Origin: JBAOHV01 sp037045265
Lineage (GTDB): Bacteria; Actinomycetota; Acidimicrobiia; Acidimicrobiales; Microtrichaceae
Length of the DNA: 64,000 nt
Direction: 5' to 3'
Assembly (NCBI GenBank): GCA_037045265.1
Contig: JBAOHV010000015.1
Location: 124,001-188,000, forward strand
The notes beneath the pieces were generated by a model, which saw only the letters and a program-made list of their open reading frames with translations, made no database searches and had not been told where the DNA came from. Shown piece by piece: positions 8,318 to 19,545 of the stretch (position 1 is the stretch's first letter; every line of letters starts with the position of its first letter). A program made the translations under genes and the position numbers.

Positions 8318-8471
8318 GCAGACCTCGCCGCTGTCGACACGACACCGACCACGACGCTCCCGACACGCGTCACAGCCGGGCGTTGGGATCTTGAGCCCGG
8401 CGTTTGCAAGAATGGCAGGTCCCCCCGTGCCGGCCGTCCCGGTACCCACAGCGACCGGAACCAGCACCGCC

Positions 8472-10369
<1,898 letters not shown>

Positions 10370-10391
10370 CGGCCCGAACCCTATGGTGTGA

Positions 10392-10422
10392 CCTAAATCC
10401 GACTTGTCTGGTCGGGATTAGG
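10392..10422. promoter_or_regulatory. Dyad operator upstream of the DUF4395 gene, matching the cysDNC site
   Basis: CCTAAATCCGAC (10392-10403) and GTCGGGATTAGG (10411-10422) pair at 10 of 12 positions across a 7-nt spacer. The core CCGACT-N7-TCGGG is identical in layout to the cysDNC dyad, and it ends 4 nt before the -10 hexamer, again covering the -35 region. Confidence 0.6.
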
Positions 10423-10426
10423 AACA

Positions 10427-10432
10427 TACGCT
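10427..10432 (+). promoter_or_regulatory. Putative leaderless -10 (TACGCT) of the DUF4395 gene
   Basis: TACGCT ends 7 nt before the GTG at 10440, directly downstream of the dyad. Confidence 0.45.
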
Positions 10433-10439
10433 TTTCGGC

Positions 10440-10958
10440 GTGACGAACGACGACAGCTTCTTCTCCTTCCCCAATCCGGTGAACGAGGTTGCTGCGCGCG
10501 CCGTTGCCAGCGGCGTGGTCGTCATGGGCATCGCCGTCGCCGCGCTCGGTTGGGGATGGGTCCTGATCCCGCTGGCATACGGCTTCATCGCCAGGGTGCT
10601 GGCAGGGCCACGGATCAGCCCGCTCGGTCTCATCGCCACCCGGATCGTGGCGCCACGACTGGCGAGCCACGAGAAGCTCGTACCCGGCCCGCCCAAGCGC
10701 TTCGCCCAGGGCATCGGAGTGATGTTCAGCGTCGGGGCCGGCGCACTGTGGCTGACCGGCGCAACCACCGCGTCGCGGGTTGTGATCGCAATGCTGATCG
10801 TGGCCGCGTTCGCAGAAGCCGCACTGGGCTTCTGCCTGGGTTGTCGGATCTTCGGGGGGCTCATGCGCCTGGGGGTCATCCCCGATGACGTCTGCGCCGA
10901 GTGCAACGACCTGTCGCTGCGCTATCCCGACCTCGCAGCCCCGACAGGCGGCAGCTGA
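10440..10958 (+). CDS. DUF4395 family integral membrane protein
   Basis: 172 residues, GTG start. The layout is the DUF4395 one: NPVNEVAAR near the N-terminus, a first hydrophobic hairpin (about 21-55), GPRISPLG, PGPPKRFAQ (82-90), a second hydrophobic pair (about 92-128) and an FCLGCRIFG motif with Cys132 and Cys135. An extra Cys pair follows (Cys152, Cys155). The function is not established. The family often lies next to thioredoxin-like or sulfurtransferase genes, and the CxxC pairs suggest thiol or sulfur chemistry at the membrane. A dyad shared with the cysDNC promoter supports a sulfur-related role, but that is inference. Confidence 0.85.
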   Translation: MTNDDSFFSFPNPVNEVAARAVASGVVVMGIAVAALGWGWVLIPLAYGFIARVLAGPRISPLGLIATRIVAPRLASHEKLVPGPPKRFAQGIGVMFSVGAGALWLTGATTASRVVIAMLIVAAFAEAALGFCLGCRIFGGLMRLGVIPDDVCAECNDLSLRYPDLAAPTGGS

Positions 10959-10990
10959 CAGCAGCGAACCGGTCCGTATCGACGCCGACC

Positions 10991-10996
10991 TATTCT
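10991..10996 (+). promoter_or_regulatory. Putative leaderless -10 (TATTCT) of nucS
   Basis: TATTCT ends 6 nt before the ATG at 11003, supporting that start over the longer open frame. Confidence 0.5.
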
Positions 10997-11002
10997 CCTG
11001 CG

Positions 11003-11662
11003 ATGCGCCTGGTGATCGCCCGCTGCTCAGTCGACTATGCAGGCCGCCTGACGTCGCATCTTCCCGAGGCGCTACGACTGATCATGGTCAAGGCAGACGG
11101 ATGCGTCGCCATCCATGCCGACGGCGGAGCCTACAAACCGCTCAACTGGATGAACGCCCCCAACAGGCTGGTCGAGCACGACGACCACTGGACCGTCACC
11201 AATCCCAAGGGGGAGATGCTGACCATCCATCTCCTCGAGGTCTTCGAGGACACCGCCCACGAGCTCGGCACGGACCCCGGCCTCTCCAAGGACGGTGTCG
11301 AGGCGCACCTGCAGGAGCTCCTGGCCGCCGATCCGAACAGCATCGCCGACGGGCTCACGTTGGTGCGCCGGGAGTTCCCGACCGACATAGGGCCCGTGGA
11401 CCTGCTTTGTCGCGACGCAGAGGGCAACGCCGTAGCGATCGAGGTCAAGCGCCGCGGCGAGATCGACGGTGTCGAGCAGCTGACCCGCTACCTGGAACGG
11501 ATGGACAGGGACCCGTTGCTGCGTGGGGTGCGGGGCGTGTTCGTCGCGCAGGTGATCAAACCGCAGGCGAAGGTACTCGCCGAGTCACGCGGGATCGACT
11601 GCGTCGAGGTCGACTACGACGTACTGCGCGGAGCACGCGAGGAGGATCTGACCCTGTTCTGA
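11003..11662 (+). CDS. nucS: Mismatch-specific endonuclease NucS (EndoMS)
   Basis: 219 residues, close to mycobacterial NucS (about 223). The N-terminal domain begins MRLVIARCSVDYAGR and contains KADGCVAIHADGGAYKPLNWM, the DNA-binding part. The C-terminal RecB-like nuclease domain has GPVDLLCRD and VAIEVKRRGE, giving the D...E-x-K active-site residues. It ends EEDLTLF, which resembles the beta-clamp-binding tail of NucS proteins. NucS gives actinobacteria and some archaea a MutS/MutL-independent mismatch repair by cutting both strands at mismatches. Other repair genes nearby (AlkA-like, Nth, Mug fusion) are not co-transcribed with it. Confidence 0.95.
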   Translation: MRLVIARCSVDYAGRLTSHLPEALRLIMVKADGCVAIHADGGAYKPLNWMNAPNRLVEHDDHWTVTNPKGEMLTIHLLEVFEDTAHELGTDPGLSKDGVEAHLQELLAADPNSIADGLTLVRREFPTDIGPVDLLCRDAEGNAVAIEVKRRGEIDGVEQLTRYLERMDRDPLLRGVRGVFVAQVIKPQAKVLAESRGIDCVEVDYDVLRGAREEDLTLF

Positions 11663-11699
11663 GCTCGAACCTGTTTCTGGGCCGACCGGGTTTCTGGGC

Positions 11700-12559
11700 T
11701 CAGGCCTGGTAGGTGGCACCGCCGTCGTCGAACACGACCCGGCCATCGGCCCCGAGCACGCGGAACACGGCTCGTCCCCACCCAGATCCCAGATCTCGGT
11801 GCTGAGCCTCTCGCCCGGGTACACCGGCGAGGAGAAGCGACCCTCGACATCGATGAGACTCGCAGGGTCGTTGTCGCACAGGCGCGACAGCAACGCCCGC
11901 CCGGCGAAGCCGTAGGTGCACAGGCCGTGCAGGATCGGCCGCTCGAAGCCGGCGAATGCGGCGAAGGTCGGATCGGAGTGCAATGGGTTGCGGTCCCCCG
12001 ACAGCCGATAGATCAGTGCCTGCTCCGGACGGGTGGCCGCATCCACGCGATGATCAGGTGATCGATCGGGCGCAGCGTTGGATCCACCGGACGGGCCGCG
12101 CTCACCACCCCAACCGCCCTCGCCCCGGATGAATGCCGACGACCTGAGGTCGAACAGCGGCGCGCCGTCCGCGGTCGACACCGCGGTGGCGGTCACCTCG
12201 ATCACGGCGCCCTTTCCCTTGTCCCAGATGGCGGTTATCTCCGCAACCGACTCGATCTCCCCCGCCACCGGCAGCTCTCTGTGACAGTGGACGCGCTGCT
12301 CGCCGTGTACGAGCATCGCCGGGTTGAAGCTGCCGATGTTCGCGAACGCACCGGACACGTCGGCCAGCACCACCGCCATGGTCGGCAGTGCCCGCTGGGT
12401 CACTCCGACCGAGTTCTCGGTGACGAAGGCCAGCTCGGACGCGTCGGTCGGCTCGTGGCCTGCACCGACACCGAGGGCGTAGAGCAACGAGTCCTCGGCC
12501 GTCCACGACGACCGCGCCGGCTCCCCCCTCGTTCCCACTGCATCGGGATTGATCGACAT
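11700..12559 (-). CDS. MaoC-family double-hotdog enoyl-CoA hydratase, frame broken near the 3' end
   Basis: About 286 residues after correction. The N-terminal half is a non-catalytic hotdog repeat. The C-terminal half carries the type 2 (R-specific) hydratase signature YRLSGDRNPLHSD (about 184-196) with the catalytic Asp189 and His194. Proteins of this form hydrate enoyl-CoA in peroxisomal-type or steroid side-chain beta-oxidation; nearby acyl-CoA genes fit lipid catabolism. At about 11780 the similarity moves to another frame (WGRAVFRVLGADGRVVFDDG), best explained by one missing base; the joined protein stops at 11700. The ATG at 12559 has a GAGAGGGG Shine-Dalgarno upstream. The neighbouring divergent gene begins 38 bp away. 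Confidence 0.82.
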
Positions 12560-12597
12560 CTGCGAACCCCTCTCGACCTGGGCCGAACAGCAACACG

Positions 12598-14292
12598 ATG
12601 GAGTGGCGCACGGCACACGATCCTGTGAATCTGCATGAGGATGCCACGCCGGACCCCCACGCGTCCGCGACCCTGTACGGCGTGTCTCGAAGCCGAAGGA
12701 TCACTCTCTGGGTCATCGCGACCCCTGTCGTGATCATCGCGCTCGTCGCGGTCGTCTGGGTTGCGGACGGTTGGGCGAGTGGAGACAGGGTCGCCCGCAA
12801 CGTCTCGCTCGCCGGTACGCCTGTCGGCCACGACACCCCCGAGGAGCTCGAGGCAGCGGTGCAGGAGTTGGCCGAGCGCCTGCCCGACACCGAGGTCGAC
12901 ATCGACGCAGGCGGGTACCAGCTGACGACGACCGCTGGCGAGCTGGGCCTCGGGATCGAGCAGCAGGCGACGATCGATCAGGTGATGGACGTCGGCCGCA
13001 CCGACCCGTTCCTGCTGCGCCCGTTGCGCTGGATCCGCGGGCTGTTCGGAGATCGCAGCGCGGAGGTGAAGCTCAGCGTGGACGCGGAGGAGCTCGCAGC
13101 CACGCTGATAGCTCTCCAAGGAGACCACCGCAGCGTGCCGGTGGAACCGTCGCTGGACGCCACCGTCGAAGCTGTCAAGATGGTTCCCGGCACACCGGGT
13201 CAGGAGCTGACGGTCAACGACGTCGTCAGGGCCCTCCCCCATCAGCTCGGCGACCTGGACGAGTCGATCCACATCGCGGTCGAGCCGACAGTCACCGAAC
13301 CCGATGTCAGCGACGAGTCCGTCGCCGAGGTCGCCGAGCAGGCCAACCAGGTGACCGCCGGCGAGATAGCCCTCTCAGCGGGTGGCGCCACCACCGCGGT
13401 CGAGGGTGCGCTGTTCCGCCCGGCGTTCGGACTGAAGATCGACGGAACGACACCGTCGCTGACGATGCAGGCCGAACCCGTCGCCAAGGTCCTCTCCGAG
13501 GCCGTGCCTGGGCGGGCCAACCCGACACGTGTGCGCTTCGATGTCGCCAACGGCGTGCCGACGCCGGTCGGCGGCGAGGACGCCGAGGTGTGCTGCACCG
13601 AGAAGGCCCCCGAGATCATCGTGCAGTCCCTCCTGGCCGGCCAGACGACCATCGAGCTCCCCACCCGCGTCGAGACCGCTGCACAGGGGCGGGAGTGGGC
13701 CGCCGGGTTGGGGGTCGACGAGGTCATCGGAGAGTTCACGACCCGACACAAGTGCTGCGAGTCGAGGGTCACCAACATCCACCGGATCGCTGACATCCTC
13801 CGCGGGACCCTGATCCCGCCGGGCACGACCTTCTCGGTGAACGACACGGTCGGGCGGCGCACCGTCGAGAAGGGCTTCGTGGAGGGCGGCGTCATCCAGG
13901 ACGGTGAGTTCTCCACCGACATCGGCGGTGGAGTGAGCCAGTTCGCGACCACGCTGTTCAACGCCGCCTTCTTCGGAGGGCTCGACATCCCGACGTACAA
14001 GATGCACTCCAAGTACATCTCGCGCTACCCGTTCGGACGCGAGGCGACACTCGCCTACCCAGGCGTCGACCTGAAGATCCGCAACGACACCCCCTACGGC
14101 ATCGTCATCTGGCCCACCTACACCGACACCTCCATAACCGTTCAGCTCTGGTCGACGCGGACCGCGGTCGGCGAGCAGACCGGACAGCGCCCGAGCTCAG
14201 GGTGCGGAGCGGTCAGCACCGAGCGGACACGGACGTTCACCGACGGCCGCACCGAGGTCGACACCTTCAGAGCCAACTACGACTGCGAGTGA
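12598..14292 (+). CDS. VanW-family membrane-anchored cell-envelope protein
   Basis: 564 residues. A cytosolic N-terminus is followed by one membrane helix (about 35-57); the rest should be outside the membrane. Two peptidoglycan-binding-4/YoaR-like segments precede the VanW domain (about 375-530), recognisable by TTFSVNDTVGRRT, the FVEGGVIQDGEF stretch, GGGVSQFATTLFNAAF and the SRYPFGREAT segment. VanW proteins accompany some glycopeptide-resistance clusters, but the domain is widespread and its reaction unknown; recent family work links it to envelope maturation. There are two Cys-Cys pairs (about 332-333 and 387-388), which is unusual for a secreted domain. A GTG at 12682 (VSRSRR) is an alternative start just before the helix. 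Confidence 0.85.
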   Translation: MEWRTAHDPVNLHEDATPDPHASATLYGVSRSRRITLWVIATPVVIIALVAVVWVADGWASGDRVARNVSLAGTPVGHDTPEELEAAVQELAERLPDTEVDIDAGGYQLTTTAGELGLGIEQQATIDQVMDVGRTDPFLLRPLRWIRGLFGDRSAEVKLSVDAEELAATLIALQGDHRSVPVEPSLDATVEAVKMVPGTPGQELTVNDVVRALPHQLGDLDESIHIAVEPTVTEPDVSDESVAEVAEQANQVTAGEIALSAGGATTAVEGALFRPAFGLKIDGTTPSLTMQAEPVAKVLSEAVPGRANPTRVRFDVANGVPTPVGGEDAEVCCTEKAPEIIVQSLLAGQTTIELPTRVETAAQGREWAAGLGVDEVIGEFTTRHKCCESRVTNIHRIADILRGTLIPPGTTFSVNDTVGRRTVEKGFVEGGVIQDGEFSTDIGGGVSQFATTLFNAAFFGGLDIPTYKMHSKYISRYPFGREATLAYPGVDLKIRNDTPYGIVIWPTYTDTSITVQLWSTRTAVGEQTGQRPSSGCGAVSTERTRTFTDGRTEVDTFRANYDCE

Positions 14293-14307
14293 CAGCCCGC
14301 TGCGCCG

Positions 14308-14313
14308 TAACAT
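14308..14313 (+). promoter_or_regulatory. Putative leaderless -10 (TAACAT) of the first WS/DGAT gene
   Basis: TAACAT ends 7 nt before an in-frame GTG at 14321. The ATG at 14312 overlaps this hexamer, so GTG 14321 is preferred. Confidence 0.4.
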
Positions 14314-14320
14314 GCTGGCC

Positions 14321-15733
14321 GTGGAAGACCCTGACCCAGACCTCGAGCCGGTGATCTTCGAGGACCGGATGAGCGATTCGGATGCGCTCATGTGGTCCAT
14401 CGAGAAGGACCCGATGCTCCGCTCGACGATCACCACGGCCGTGGTCCTCGAACGCCCGGTCGATCCCGAGAGACTGCGAAGGACCCTCGAGCGTGCGAGC
14501 CGTATCATTCCCAGACTCCGCCAGCGGGTCCGCTCCAACCCCTTGTCGATCGCCCCTCCTCGCTGGGAGACCGACCCGAACTTCGACCTGCGCTACCACT
14601 TGCGCACCGCCCGTGCGCCCGGCGAGGGCTCCATGGGTGACCTGCTGGCGATGGCCGGCCCCATGGCCATGCAGGGCTTCGACCGCGCCCGCCCCCTCTG
14701 GGAGGCGACGGTGGTCGAGGGTCTCTCCGGCGGTCGCACGGCACTGGTGCTGAAGATCCACCACGCGATCACCGACGGCATCGGCGGCGTTCGCCTGATG
14801 CTCGAGTTGTTCGACCTCGCTTCTGACGCGCCAGAGCGCCCCATGCCGAACGCACCGTCGGTGCACGTCATGAACCAGACCGAGCGCTTCATCGATGCGT
14901 TCCAGCACGAGAGCCGTCGCCAGGGCGACGCCCTGCGCCAGGCCGCTGCCACCGGCATCGAGAGCGCCATGGGCGCTGCCTACGACCCGACCGGCTCAAT
15001 GGTCGCCGGAACGGAGCTCGCAAGCTCGATCGCCCGCCTCCTGCGGCCGGGCGCTACGGCGCTGTCGCCGATCATGACCGGCCGATCGTTGTCGAACCAC
15101 TTCGAGGTCCTGTCGATGCCGCTCGACGAGGCGAAGAAGGTCGGCAAGCGAATCGGAGGCACGCTCAACGACACGTTCGTCGGTGGAATCGTCCGGGGAA
15201 TGTCGCTGTACCACCGCCATCACGGTCACGACCCGCAGGTGTTGCGGATGGGCATGCCGATCAGCATCCGCGACGAGTCGTCGTCCTCTTCAGCCGGCAA
15301 CGCCTTCGTCCCTGCCCGACTCGAGATGCCGATGCGCTTCGACAACCTCGAGCGCCTTCTCCAAGGGGTCCGTAGCCAGTGCCTCGCAGCGCGCGACGAG
15401 CCCGCCAACCATCTCGTCGCCCCCATGTCCAACCTGTTGAACAGACTCCCCACCACGATCGTCACCCAGCTGTTCGGCTCTCTCATGCGCGGGCTCGACT
15501 TCCAGGCCTCGAACGTACCCGGATCGCCGTTCCCGCTCTACCTCTGCGGCACACCGATCCAGGCGGTGTTCCCGTTCGGCCCGACGGCCGGCGCCGCGGT
15601 GAACGTCACGCTGCTCAGCTACCAGAACGAACTTAACGTCGGGGTCAACGTCGACCCTGCGGCGGTGCCCGACGTCGACGTCTTCATGGAACACCTGCGG
15701 ACGGCGTACGACGAACTGCTCGAGCTGGCCTGA
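14321..15733 (+). CDS. Wax ester synthase/diacylglycerol acyltransferase (WS/DGAT)
   Basis: 470 residues. The protein belongs to the bifunctional WS/DGAT (Tgs) family that transfers acyl groups from acyl-CoA to diacylglycerol or fatty alcohol to make storage lipids. The catalytic motif HHAITDG (about residues 147-153, HHxxxDG) is followed by the DUF1298 C-terminal domain with GGTLNDTFVGG and the FQASNVPGSP segment. No transmembrane helix is obvious; the enzymes act at the membrane or lipid-droplet surface. A second family member lies at 36424-37862. The start could also be ATG 14369 (MSDSDALMW), where family similarity begins strongly. Confidence 0.92.
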   Translation: MEDPDPDLEPVIFEDRMSDSDALMWSIEKDPMLRSTITTAVVLERPVDPERLRRTLERASRIIPRLRQRVRSNPLSIAPPRWETDPNFDLRYHLRTARAPGEGSMGDLLAMAGPMAMQGFDRARPLWEATVVEGLSGGRTALVLKIHHAITDGIGGVRLMLELFDLASDAPERPMPNAPSVHVMNQTERFIDAFQHESRRQGDALRQAAATGIESAMGAAYDPTGSMVAGTELASSIARLLRPGATALSPIMTGRSLSNHFEVLSMPLDEAKKVGKRIGGTLNDTFVGGIVRGMSLYHRHHGHDPQVLRMGMPISIRDESSSSSAGNAFVPARLEMPMRFDNLERLLQGVRSQCLAARDEPANHLVAPMSNLLNRLPTTIVTQLFGSLMRGLDFQASNVPGSPFPLYLCGTPIQAVFPFGPTAGAAVNVTLLSYQNELNVGVNVDPAAVPDVDVFMEHLRTAYDELLELA

Positions 15734-15777
15734 ACCCTATCGGCGCTCCCCGAATGGTCGGCGCGCGGAACGGGCCA

Positions 15778-15783
15778 TAGCCT
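15778..15783 (+). promoter_or_regulatory. Putative leaderless -10 (TAGCCT) of the flavoprotein gene
   Basis: TAGCCT ends 8 nt before the ATG at 15792. Confidence 0.5.
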
Positions 15784-15791
15784 CCACGCCG

Positions 15792-16995
15792 ATGAAGACT
15801 GTTGACGTGGTGGTCGTTGGCGCCGGCCCTGCCGGCAGTGCAGCGGCGATCACCCTGGCCGAGGCCGGCGTAGACGTCCTCGTCGTCGACAAGGCGCGCT
15901 TCCCCCGGGACAAGATCTGCGGCGACGGCCTCACCACCGGAGCGCTGCGACACCTCGAAGAGCTGGGACTCGAGGTCGACTCGGTCGGCTCGTGGAAGGC
16001 GGCGCAGCACTGCTGGATCCGCTCCCCAGCAGGTCGGACCACACGCTTCTCCATGCCGGACGGGCCCGGCCACTACATGGCGGTTGCGCCCCGCCGCGAC
16101 CTGGACTCAGCCCTGGTCGACCTGGCACGCAAGGCCGGAGCAGACGTGCTCGACGGTCACGGTGTCGGCGCCGCTCGCGAACTGGGGGATCACGTCGAGG
16201 TTGATGTCGAGGGCATCGGCACTGTGCGCGCACGTTGGGCCATCGCCGCCGACGGGATGTGGTCTCCCATCCGCAAGCAGTTGGGCCTTTCCGTCGAGCG
16301 TTACCGGGGCGAGTGGCACGCCTTCCGCCAGTACGTGTCCGGCGTGGGCCAGCTGGCGGCGCGCGACCTGTACATCTCCTTCGATGCCGGACCTCGTGCC
16401 CGGCTACTTCTGGTCCTTCCCACTGCCCGACGGCAGGGCGAACATCGGCTTCGGCATCCAACGCGGCGGCGAACACTCGATCCAGGACATGAAGCAGCTC
16501 TGGGTGGACCTGCTGGCTCGACCGCACGTCAGGGCGGTGCTCGGCCCGGACGTCGTCGCCGACGGGCCCCACAGGGCGTGGCCCATCCCCGCCAGGGTCG
16601 ACTCGATGCCGCCCACCTCGTCACGCACGCTGTTCGTCGGTGACGCGGTCGCCGCTTGTGACGTCATGTCGGGTGAGGGCATCGGCCAGGCGCTCGCCAC
16701 GGGGCGGCGCGCCGCTGAGTCGGTGATCGGTGCGGGACCGGACGGCGACGCAGCGCGCAGCTATGCGCGGGCGTTGCGACTGGAGCTGGTCGCGGATCAC
16801 CGCATGTCCGAGCTGCTGGTCCGCGGCCTGTCCACAGCGGGCGGAGCGAGCCGGGCGGTGGCGATCGCCGCGGCGAACGACTGGACACGGCGCAACTTCG
16901 CCCGGTGGCTGTTCGAGGACTACCCGCGCGCCCTGATCGCGACCCCCAGGCGCTGGCGGCGCGGGGCGGTCAGCCGTCCGGGTGCGTACGTCTGA
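15792..16995 (+). CDS. Geranylgeranyl-reductase-family FAD-dependent oxidoreductase, frame broken once
   Basis: About 400 residues after joining. The N-terminus has the FAD Rossmann motif VVVVGAGPAGSAAA (5-18), the acidic end of strand 2 (VVDKARFPRDK) and the CGDG loop. The second part has the DG-type FAD motif in LFVGDAVAACDVMSGEGIG. The family includes geranylgeranyl reductases and menaquinone side-chain saturases such as MenJ; a menaquinone or isoprenoid-lipid reductase role is plausible but unproven. Similarity passes from frame one (...DLYISFDA) to frame two (DLVPGYFWSFPLPDG) near 16390, where one extra G (CCGGA for CCGA) explains the shift. No other damage is seen. Confidence 0.85.
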
Positions 16996-17023
16996 AACCA
17001 CCCCGGCTGCCGGGCTGGCCGCC

Positions 17024-17029
17024 TACCAT
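17024..17029 (+). promoter_or_regulatory. Putative leaderless -10 (TACCAT) of the nitronate monooxygenase gene
   Basis: TACCAT ends 7 nt before the ATG at 17037. Confidence 0.5.
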
Positions 17030-17036
17030 CGCCGCC

Positions 17037-18002
17037 ATGCGGACGCGCCTCACCGACATCCTGGAAGTCGAACATCCTGTGATGCTCGCCGGCATGGGGG
17101 GTGTGTCCTATCACCGCGTCGTCGCTGCGGTCTCCGATGCCGGCGGGTTCGGGTGCCTCGGGGCATCGACGATGTCGCACGAGCGCATGGTCGACGAGAT
17201 CGCCGCGACCGTCGCGTCGACCGACCGCCCGTTCGGGGTCGACCTGCTGACCGCCGCACCACAGGACATGGCAGCCAAGGTCTCCGCGATCATCGACGGT
17301 GGCGCCACCGTGTTCGTCGCCGGGCTCGGTGTGCCTCGTGAGGTCGTCGAACAGTGCCACGACGGCGGACTGCTGGTGGTGAACATGTGCGGCAAGGTCT
17401 CCCACGCAGTACAGGCCGTCGACGCTGGCTGCGACATCGTCGTCGCCCAGGGCACCGAAGCCGGAGGCCACACCGGGCAGGTCGCGACCATGGCGCTGGT
17501 CCCCCAGGTCGTCGACGCGGTCGGCCACCTGGTACCGGTCGTCGCGGCCGGAGGGATCTTCGACGGGCGCGGCCTGGCTGCCGCGCTCAGCCTGGGCGCG
17601 GACGGCATATGGGTGGGAACGTGTTTCATAGCGACTCCCGAGGCACAGGCTGTGGCCGGGTACAAGGAGCGAATCCTCGCTTCCAGCGAGGACGGCACCG
17701 TGATCACCCGCGCCTACACCGGCAAGACCTGCCGAGTGCTGCGTACCAGCTACGTCGACGAGTTCGAGCGGGGCGGCGGTGTGGCCGAGCCGTTCCCCGG
17801 CCAGTACATCCGGTCCCTTCAGGACGGCGTGAACCACCTGGGCGGCGACGAGCAGACCGAGGGAGTCGACCCCGACCGCGAGTTCATGCCCGCGGGTCAG
17901 GGAATCGGGGCCATCCACGGGCTCGTCCCAGCGGGCGACCTGGTTCGTCGTTTCGTCGCCGAGGCCGAAGCAGCGCTGGACCGCGTGGCTTCCCTCCGCT
18001 GA
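17037..18002 (+). CDS. Nitronate monooxygenase / 2-nitropropane dioxygenase-like flavoprotein
   Basis: 321 residues, a TIM-barrel FMN protein. Typical landmarks are the N-terminal EHPVMLAGMGG, the AQGTEAGGHTG motif that binds the FMN phosphate region, VVAAGGIFDGRG and GADGIWVGTCFIAT. The family oxidises alkyl nitronates, but many actinobacterial members are of unknown substrate, and some act in enoyl reduction. ATG 17037 is favoured by family length and by a TACCAT hexamer 7 nt upstream; the longer open frame has no similarity. It is followed by a convergent LLM-class oxidoreductase with 51 bp between. Confidence 0.88.
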   Translation: MRTRLTDILEVEHPVMLAGMGGVSYHRVVAAVSDAGGFGCLGASTMSHERMVDEIAATVASTDRPFGVDLLTAAPQDMAAKVSAIIDGGATVFVAGLGVPREVVEQCHDGGLLVVNMCGKVSHAVQAVDAGCDIVVAQGTEAGGHTGQVATMALVPQVVDAVGHLVPVVAAGGIFDGRGLAAALSLGADGIWVGTCFIATPEAQAVAGYKERILASSEDGTVITRAYTGKTCRVLRTSYVDEFERGGGVAEPFPGQYIRSLQDGVNHLGGDEQTEGVDPDREFMPAGQGIGAIHGLVPAGDLVRRFVAEAEAALDRVASLR

Positions 18003-18053
18003 GGGCACCGATGCGCTACCCCGACCAGGTCCGCCGGATCCAGGTGGCCCTGT

Positions 18054-19100
18054 TCAGGCCGACAGCTCCTTGAGCTTCGAGATGATCGCCTGCTGGCCAG
18101 CCAGGTCACCGGCGATCGGTGCAACGCTCAGCACCGTCACACCTGCGGCCTTGTACTGGTCGATCCGTTCCTTCACATATCCCTCGTCGCCGCACAGCGA
18201 CGTCTCAGCGAGGAAGCTGGCCGGCACCGCGGCGGCAGCCTCGGCCTTCTTGCCGTCCAGGTACAGGTCCTGGATCTCCTTTGCCTCGGCCTCGTACCCG
18301 TAGCGCTGGAAGAGCTGGTTGTAGAAGTTGCGGTCACGCGCACCCATCCCGCCCACGTAGAGGGCGACCATGGAACGGGCGAAGTCCCGGTAGCCGGCCA
18401 CCTCGTCCTCGGCTCCGATGGCGGTGAGCCCCCCGGCGATCACATCGAGCGGGCCGAGCTCGGCAGGGCGCTTCGCCTCACCGGCAGCGAGGTCAGCACC
18501 CCACACGTCCGCGGCACGCTCGGGATGGAAGAGGATCGGCAGCCATCCGTCTGCCAGCTCCGCGGTCAGCTCGACGTTCTTCGGGCCGAGTGACGCAACG
18601 TGGATCGGGATCTCGGAGCGTCGCGGGTGAGTGATGATCTTGAGGGGCTTGCCCAGCCCGGTTCCCTCATCCGCGGGCAGCGGCAGCTTGTAGCGCTTGC
18701 CGTCGTGCACGACGGGCTCGCGTCGCCACACCTGGCGGCAGATCTCGATGATCTCTCGTGTGCGCTGGATCGGCGCGTCGTACGCGACTCCGTGGAAGCC
18801 CTCGATCACCTGTGGACCCGAGGCGCCCAGCCCGAGGATGCAGCGCCCATCGCTGATGTCGTCGACGCCTGCGGCGGTCATGGCCAGCAGTGTCGGTGTG
18901 CGCGTGTAGATCGGCAGGATCCCCGACGCGATCTGGACCGTCTCGGTCTTGGCCGCCAGATAGCCCATGAGGCTGACGGCGTCGTAGCCGTACGCCTCGG
19001 CAACATAGACGATGTCCAAGCCTGCCTTCTCGAGCGCCTGGACCTGTGCCACCGATTCGGCGAAGCCCCCCGCATAGCCGATCTGCATGCTGATCTTCAT
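18054..19100 (-). CDS. LLM-class F420-dependent oxidoreductase
   Basis: 348 residues, luciferase-like TIM barrel. The N-terminus MKISMQIGYAGGF, the VYVAEAYGYDAVSLMGYLA segment and the GILPIYTRTP and LGLGASGPQVIEGFHG motifs place it in the LLM F420 oxidoreductase group common in mycobacteria and Acidimicrobiia. Cofactor F420 rather than FMN is inferred from the family. The substrate is unknown. An AGGGGGG Shine-Dalgarno lies upstream of the ATG. The gene just upstream on the same strand (75-aa protein, 18 bp away) is probably co-transcribed with it. Confidence 0.9.
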   Translation of the reverse strand: MKISMQIGYAGGFAESVAQVQALEKAGLDIVYVAEAYGYDAVSLMGYLAAKTETVQIASGILPIYTRTPTLLAMTAAGVDDISDGRCILGLGASGPQVIEGFHGVAYDAPIQRTREIIEICRQVWRREPVVHDGKRYKLPLPADEGTGLGKPLKIITHPRRSEIPIHVASLGPKNVELTAELADGWLPILFHPERAADVWGADLAAGEAKRPAELGPLDVIAGGLTAIGAEDEVAGYRDFARSMVALYVGGMGARDRNFYNQLFQRYGYEAEAKEIQDLYLDGKKAEAAAAVPASFLAETSLCGDEGYVKERIDQYKAAGVTVLSVAPIAGDLAGQQAIISKLKELSA

Positions 19101-19118
19101 GTGTCCCCCCTGGAACCG

Positions 19119-19346
19119 TCAGAGCCTGTGGTACTCGTCCGTCCATTCGCTGCGCAGCGCCAGCTGCTCACGATCGAGCGAACCGATGTCCTCGCCGTTG
19201 TCGAAGTAGACGCGGTAGCGCTTCCAACGGAATCCGTTGGTCAGCGTCACCTTGCCGGGAGTCCCGGCAGGTACGCCCGGCAGGTCCACCGCGGCCACGA
19301 CCTTGTCGTGGAACAGCAGCTCGTTGTCGACACGCTTCTTGGCCAT
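19119..19346 (-). CDS. Small basic protein of unknown function, 75 aa
   Basis: Starts MAKKRVDNELLFHDKVVAAV and ends DREQLALRSEWTDEYHRL. It has no membrane segment or cysteine and is mixed charged. The pattern VDLPGVPAGTPGKV...GFRWKRYRVYFDNGE suggests a small SH3-like beta-barrel, but this is only a fold guess. A TACGGT hexamer ends 9 nt before the ATG. It is 18 bp upstream of the LLM oxidoreductase gene in the same direction. I do not recognise a named family. Confidence 0.6.
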   Translation of the reverse strand: MAKKRVDNELLFHDKVVAAVDLPGVPAGTPGKVTLTNGFRWKRYRVYFDNGEDIGSLDREQLALRSEWTDEYHRL

Positions 19347-19545
19347 CGGGGTCACACCGTACCAACGCCGGGGACGCAGCCCGGCATTCGCGGGTCGCCG
19401 CTGAGGCGCCTCAACCGACGCGATGCGGCTCGAGCTCTGTGTCGCGAAGGCCCAGGCGGTGCGCCTGATGCGGTGTTGCACCGCCTCCGGATGACAGGAG
19501 CACAGTGCTCAGCCAAGCGCATACGCTCGGACGGCGGTGCCACCG

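Noticed and set aside
8375..8401. GCCGGGC/GCCCGGC stem between the UbiB-family gene and typA as a terminator
   Set aside because: Seven base pairs with a 13-nt loop and no U-tract is common by chance in this base composition; not strong enough to list.
12598..14292. VanW protein and VanY-like peptidase as a vancomycin-resistance cluster
   Set aside because: They are 45 kb apart, and no vanHAX, VanR/VanS or D-Ala-D-Lac ligase genes are in the window; both domains are widespread in envelope maintenance.
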